NCBI RefSeq assembly: GCF_900115345.1
Contig: NZ_FOWC01000003.1
Coordinates: forward strand, 124,001 to 188,000
Reading direction: 5' to 3'
Source: Amycolatopsis rubida
GTDB lineage: Bacteria; Actinomycetota; Actinomycetes; Mycobacteriales; Pseudonocardiaceae
Length of the DNA stretch: 64,000 nt
Shown: positions 61,240 to 64,000 of the stretch, piece by piece
Layout: each line of letters starts with the position of its first letter
How positions within the stretch are numbered: position 1 is the first letter of the stretch
The notes under the pieces: model-generated
What the model was told of the DNA's origin: nothing
What the model saw: the letters and a program-made list of their open reading frames with translations, nothing else
Database searches by the model: none
Position numbers and translations under genes: made by a program

Positions 61240-61754
61240 CCGCCTGCCCGCGGGACGCCTGCCTGCCGTCCTGGCTCGACGGCGAACCCGCGGTCGGCGA
61301 ACGGATGCTGGCTCTGGCGCATCGGGTCGCGCAGCAGGCCGTTGGACAGTCCCGCCGCGGGCGCGTCCGAGCCCGGGCGAGCGTGGTTTTCGCACTGTGT
61401 GCAGCGGGCACGTCGCCTCGGTCGACAGACCCGGGCAGCCGGGACACGCGCGCCGAGGTGCTGGCCGCGTTGCGGGCCACGCTCGCCTCGCGAGCCGATC
61501 CCGTACGGCTGGAATCGGCCGTACGGGACGCGGTCCTGCTCGACGAGCTGGCGCTGCTGCCGCCCCGGCAGCGCTATGCGCTGTGGGCGACGGCGTTGCG
61601 GCACCGGAGCGTCGCCGAGGTCGCCGCCGCGACGGGCTGGACTCCGGCCCAGGTCGCCCGGCTGGTCCGGGCCGCGCTGCGGACTGTCACGGCACAATCG
61701 CGGTCCGGTCCCGCGCCTGGCCGGCCCGTCCCCGTCGCGTCCAGCTCGGCTTGA
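61236..61754 (+). CDS. Sigma-70 region-4-like protein
   Basis: A 172-residue protein from GTG 61236, overlapping the upstream small gene. Residues ~95-160 (VLLDELALLPPRQRYALWAT, ALRHRSVAEVAAATGWTPAQ, VARLVRAALRTVTA) match sigma factor region 4. The first 90 residues do not match region 2. It may be a degenerate ECF-like factor or a transcription regulator using the sigma-4 HTH. The conserved pair with the 55-residue protein suggests joint function. Confidence 0.65.
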   Translation: MTACPRDACLPSWLDGEPAVGERMLALAHRVAQQAVGQSRRGRVRARASVVFALCAAGTSPRSTDPGSRDTRAEVLAALRATLASRADPVRLESAVRDAVLLDELALLPPRQRYALWATALRHRSVAEVAAATGWTPAQVARLVRAALRTVTAQSRSGPAPGRPVPVASSSA

Positions 61755-61782
61755 CTCGCTCAGCAGCCCCGGGCGGGACGCC

Positions 61783-61817
61783 CGCGAAGGCCCGCACCGG
61801 AGGGAGCGGCCTTCGCG
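61783..61817. terminator. Bidirectional terminator
   Basis: CGCGAAGGCC (61783-61792) pairs perfectly with GGCCTTCGCG (61808-61817), between the convergent stops at 61754 and 61831. Confidence 0.75.
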
Positions 61818-61830
61818 AGACGTGCTCGGC

Positions 61831-62829
61831 TCAGCCGTTGGCGGCGCTGGTGTTCACCGCGCCGTTGACGCCCTTGGGGAAGAATCCGCCGGAGGTCGCG
61901 GCCTTGGGGGTCAGGTAGACGATGTTGAGGACCTGTCCGGGGCTGCGGCTGTAGGCGATGCCGTTCGTGTCGGTGGGCACGATGTTCGCGTTGCCGTGGC
62001 TGTCGATCACGCCCTGGTCGTCGTCGGCCGGTCCGTCGAGGCTGTCGCGCGCGTCGGACAGCTTGACCGATGCCTTGCGCGGGTCGGTGCTGAACAGGCC
62101 GCTGCCGAGCAGCCCGCTGCCGCGCTGGTAGAGCGCGCTGCGGATGGTTCCGGCGTGGTAGGCCTCCACGGCCAGGATCCCGGCCGCCGCTTCGAGATAG
62201 GTTTTGTTGGTGATCAGCGGGGCGGCTCCCTTGTAGGCGGTCACGCCGACGTCCTCGAACAGGAACGCCGCGAGGAGGAAATTCTCCTCGCAGGCGAAGG
62301 CGTCGAAGGAGTGCCCCTTTTTCACGATTCCCGCGGCTTGTGCGGCGGCGGTGAAACTGGACTGCAGGTCGATCGCCGGCCGGCTGACCGCGGCCGAACC
62401 GAGCGCGGTCCGCAGGAATTGGACGTGCGCTTTCTCGTCGCCGGCGATTTCCTGCGCGTACTGCCGCGCGGCCCGGGTTTCGAACCGCACCGCCCGTCCG
62501 CCGGTCACGCCGCCGCGGGTGCCGGTGCCGGTGGTCATCGAGTCGGCCAGCCCCCGCCCGGTCACGGCGTGCAGATAGAACTCGGCTTCGAGGTACTCCA
62601 GGTTGAGCGCGAAGTTGAGCACCGCGCCGTCGCTCACCTCGCCGGAGTCTTGCGCGACCGGGGCGGCACCGCGGACGGCGGCCGCGGCGGGGTTCGTGAG
62701 GCCGCCGAGCCCGAGAGCGCCGGCCACGCCGAGCCCGGTCATGCCGGCGGCTTGCAGGAAATTGCGTCGGTCCTGAGAATTTTCCGCGCTCCGGGCGATC
62801 ATCGAGGCGGCATAACGGGTGCCAAACAC
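61831..62829 (-). CDS. Tat-exported ferritin-like protein (Ferritin_2 type)
   Basis: A 332-residue protein. GTG 62829 has AAGGAG 8 nt upstream and precedes QDRRNFLQAAGMTGLGVAGA, a twin-arginine signal (residues ~23-45), with AAAAV near the cleavage site. The helical domain has NFALNLEYLEAEFYLHAVTG, AQEIAGDEKAHVQFLRTALG, FACEENFLLAAFLFEDVGVT and AAAGILAVEAYHAGTIRSAL: Glu and E-x-x-H pairs of a diiron ferritin-like four-helix bundle. The C-terminal ~70 residues are Gly/Asn-rich. It is probably a secreted metal-binding or redox protein, in keeping with nearby iron proteins. Confidence 0.88.
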   Translation of the reverse strand: MFGTRYAASMIARSAENSQDRRNFLQAAGMTGLGVAGALGLGGLTNPAAAAVRGAAPVAQDSGEVSDGAVLNFALNLEYLEAEFYLHAVTGRGLADSMTTGTGTRGGVTGGRAVRFETRAARQYAQEIAGDEKAHVQFLRTALGSAAVSRPAIDLQSSFTAAAQAAGIVKKGHSFDAFACEENFLLAAFLFEDVGVTAYKGAAPLITNKTYLEAAAGILAVEAYHAGTIRSALYQRGSGLLGSGLFSTDPRKASVKLSDARDSLDGPADDDQGVIDSHGNANIVPTDTNGIAYSRSPGQVLNIVYLTPKAATSGGFFPKGVNGAVNTSAANG

Positions 62830-63139
62830 GGGCGATCTCCTTCCCGCCCGGCGCGAACGCCGGACGTGCCCGCACGGACAGCCGCCCGCGCGGGTATGGC
62901 CTTCGTGGACTGTCCTGCTTCGTCGCCGGGAGCGGTTTGGACGGGTCAGTCCCCCGATCGGGGGTACGGCCGCGGAAAAAGCACAACGCACTACCCGATT
63001 CTTCTCCGTTCACACTCTTTTCGGGAAAGAAAAAGTGTTCCCGGCCTTTTCGCGACGTCGCGGGCGACGGCTGCCGCAGCACGGATCCCGAGGCGCGGTG
63101 AACCGCATGACCGCGGTGCGGCCGGGGTACCCGGGGCGG
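62830..63139. other. Intergenic region between divergent genes
   Basis: It should hold promoters for the ferritin-like and CDGSH genes. An AT-richer patch at 63000-63040 stands out. I see no gene. Confidence 0.45.
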
Positions 63140-63358
63140 ATGAACGAGAATCCGTCCGGCGCGACCGTGACGCTGTACGAGGACGGGCCGCTGCTGCTGC
63201 GCGGCGACGTCGAGATCCGCTCACAGGACGGCGTAGTCATCGATCCCGGACGAAGCACCGTGGCGTTGTGCCGGTGCGGTCTGTCCGCGGTCAAGCCGTT
63301 CTGCGACGGCACCCACAAGGTCCGCGGGTTCCGCGCCGCCGGCGGCGATCAGCGCTGA
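63140..63358 (+). CDS. CDGSH iron-sulfur domain protein
   Basis: A 72-residue protein. GATVTLYEDGPLLLRGDVEI, then LCRCGLSAVKPFCDGTHKVR, is a full CDGSH motif (C-x-C-x2-S-x3-K-P-F-C-D-G-T-H) for a pH-sensitive [2Fe-2S] cluster. ATG 63140 gives the usual short form; in-frame ATG 63107 is an alternative. Such proteins act in redox or cluster transfer. It is convergent with the iron-enzyme gene, whose frame overlaps it by 138 bases. Confidence 0.85.
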   Translation: MNENPSGATVTLYEDGPLLLRGDVEIRSQDGVVIDPGRSTVALCRCGLSAVKPFCDGTHKVRGFRAAGGDQR

Positions 63359-64000
63359 GCCCGGCGCCGGGAGCAGGGAAGGCTGATCGTCGTCCCAGCG
63401 CGTCAGCAGCGTCCGGCCGAACTCCGCTTCCACCGCCAGCGCGCACGCCGCTCCGAAGAGGATGTCCGCCGCGGCGGACGGGTTCTCCTCGGCGAACGTG
63501 CCGCACAAGTCGTGCGCGGCGACCTGTTCGTGCACCGCGTCGGCTTCGACGTGCACGTCGAAGAACCGGGTCGCGTCGTCGTCTCCGCCTAGGCGGCGCA
63601 ATCCGTTGCCGTAACGCCGGTTCGGCAGTGACGACGTCATCTCGAACGCCGCGAGGTGGCCCAGGGACGCGCCGAGCCACCGGCGGTGGAACCCGAACAA
63701 CGACATCAGATTGCTGACAGCCAAGGTCGTCGCCGGTGCGCGGTCGACGTAGTGGCCGTAGCCGTCGTCGAGCGCGAGGGCGCGCATGGTGGTGCGGAAG
63801 AGTTCGGAGTGCATGCGGTCGAGACGGCCCTGCCCGTATTCGTCGGTCTGGATTTCCAGCAGGGCGACCTTGGCCGCGCCGGACAGGCGGGGGATGGCCC
63901 AGCTGTGCGGATCGGCTTCCTTCAGGTGGTACACCGAACGGTGCGCGACGAACTCGCGGAACTGGCCCCTGCTTGCGTTGCGCTGCAGGAATTTCGCCAG
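63221..64000 (-). CDS. Haem-oxygenase-like iron-containing redox enzyme, 5' end outside window
   Basis: The open frame enters from the right edge without a start (first codons LAKFLQRNASRGQFREFVAH). RSVYHLKEADPHSWAIPRLS, GAAKVALLEIQTDEYGQGRL, DRMHSELFRTTMRALALDDG, ATRFFDVHVEADAVHEQVAA and HDLCGTFAEENPSAAADILF match the 'iron-containing redox enzyme family' with a haem-oxygenase-like diiron fold (E-x-x-D and H-x-E-x-D-x-x-H residues). The frame ends at 63221, inside the CDGSH gene; the last ~45 residues lack homology. The pair often co-occurs in actinomycetes (from memory). Confidence 0.85.
   Translation of the reverse strand: MAKFLQRNASRGQFREFVAHRSVYHLKEADPHSWAIPRLSGAAKVALLEIQTDEYGQGRLDRMHSELFRTTMRALALDDGYGHYVDRAPATTLAVSNLMSLFGFHRRWLGASLGHLAAFEMTSSLPNRRYGNGLRRLGGDDDATRFFDVHVEADAVHEQVAAHDLCGTFAEENPSAAADILFGAACALAVEAEFGRTLLTRWDDDQPSLLPAPGSALIAAGGAEPADLVGAVAERLDRGQTAPAQRHGASSGIDDYAVL

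Overview
The window is high-GC actinomycete chromosome, most likely Amycolatopsis or a close relative in the Pseudonocardiaceae. This is inferred from the very G/C-rich third codon positions, frequent GTG starts, and the families present: AfsR/SARP regulator, STAS-ANTAR and GAF-ANTAR proteins, HelR, split LigD genes, SigK/RskA, DUF5994, and small Cys-containing secreted proteins. No plasmid or phage backbone is visible. The sequence looks like a chromosomal arm with much accessory and decaying DNA.

Region by region. 1-4.5 kb: secreted proteins (partial repeat protein, GH43 glycosidase, two paralogous small Cys-pair proteins, a His-rich secreted protein) and a STAS-ANTAR regulator. 4.5-8.1 kb: a broken ClpB-like ATPase, then the three LigD activities as three overlapping genes (phosphoesterase, ligase, polymerase). 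8.1-20.3 kb: trypsin-like protease, HTH regulator, large membrane protein, ArsR-type pseudogene, two tandem imine-reductase-like enzymes divergent from an AfsR-type regulator, and an amidase divergent from an Lrp/AsnC regulator. 20.3-28.1 kb: helR, an aldo/keto reductase and a UvrA-like ATPase, separated by long non-coding stretches holding two tandem-repeat arrays and a palindrome resembling the rifamycin-associated element. 28.1-30.9 kb: soxR with a clear SoxR box facing two decayed redox genes, then a GNAT acetyltransferase/second IF-1 pair behind a structured leader with a 17-residue peptide.

32.5-39.2 kb is a gene graveyard that begins at a tRNA(CAT) gene followed by a truncated integrase. 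It holds broken SAM-methyltransferase, XRE regulator, secreted-protein, IS5-type transposase and TetR genes. It reads as an old integrated element. 39.7-45.1 kb holds ordinary single genes (LUD, YceI, PPOX, XRE, SDR). 45.1-47.0 kb has an esterase/NucA-NucB nuclease chimera followed by two frameshifted genes that look like a toxin-immunity locus. 47.4-51.1 kb has a tight acyl-CoA dehydrogenase / MoaD-like sulfur carrier / methyltransferase operon divergent from a TPR regulator, a plausible small biosynthetic cluster.

57-61 kb is a coherent SigK regulon: fasciclin lipoprotein, sulfite-oxidase-like molybdoenzyme, SigK and its anti-sigma factor RskA. Three matching promoter-like motifs (CCATCC-type and CCGAAT-type boxes, all 15 nt apart) lie before the lipoprotein, the molybdoenzyme and sigK. 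61-64 kb closes with a sigma-region-4-like protein, a Tat-exported ferritin-like protein, a CDGSH iron-sulfur protein and a partial haem-oxygenase-like iron enzyme. All functions are inferred from sequence by eye; no database search was run.
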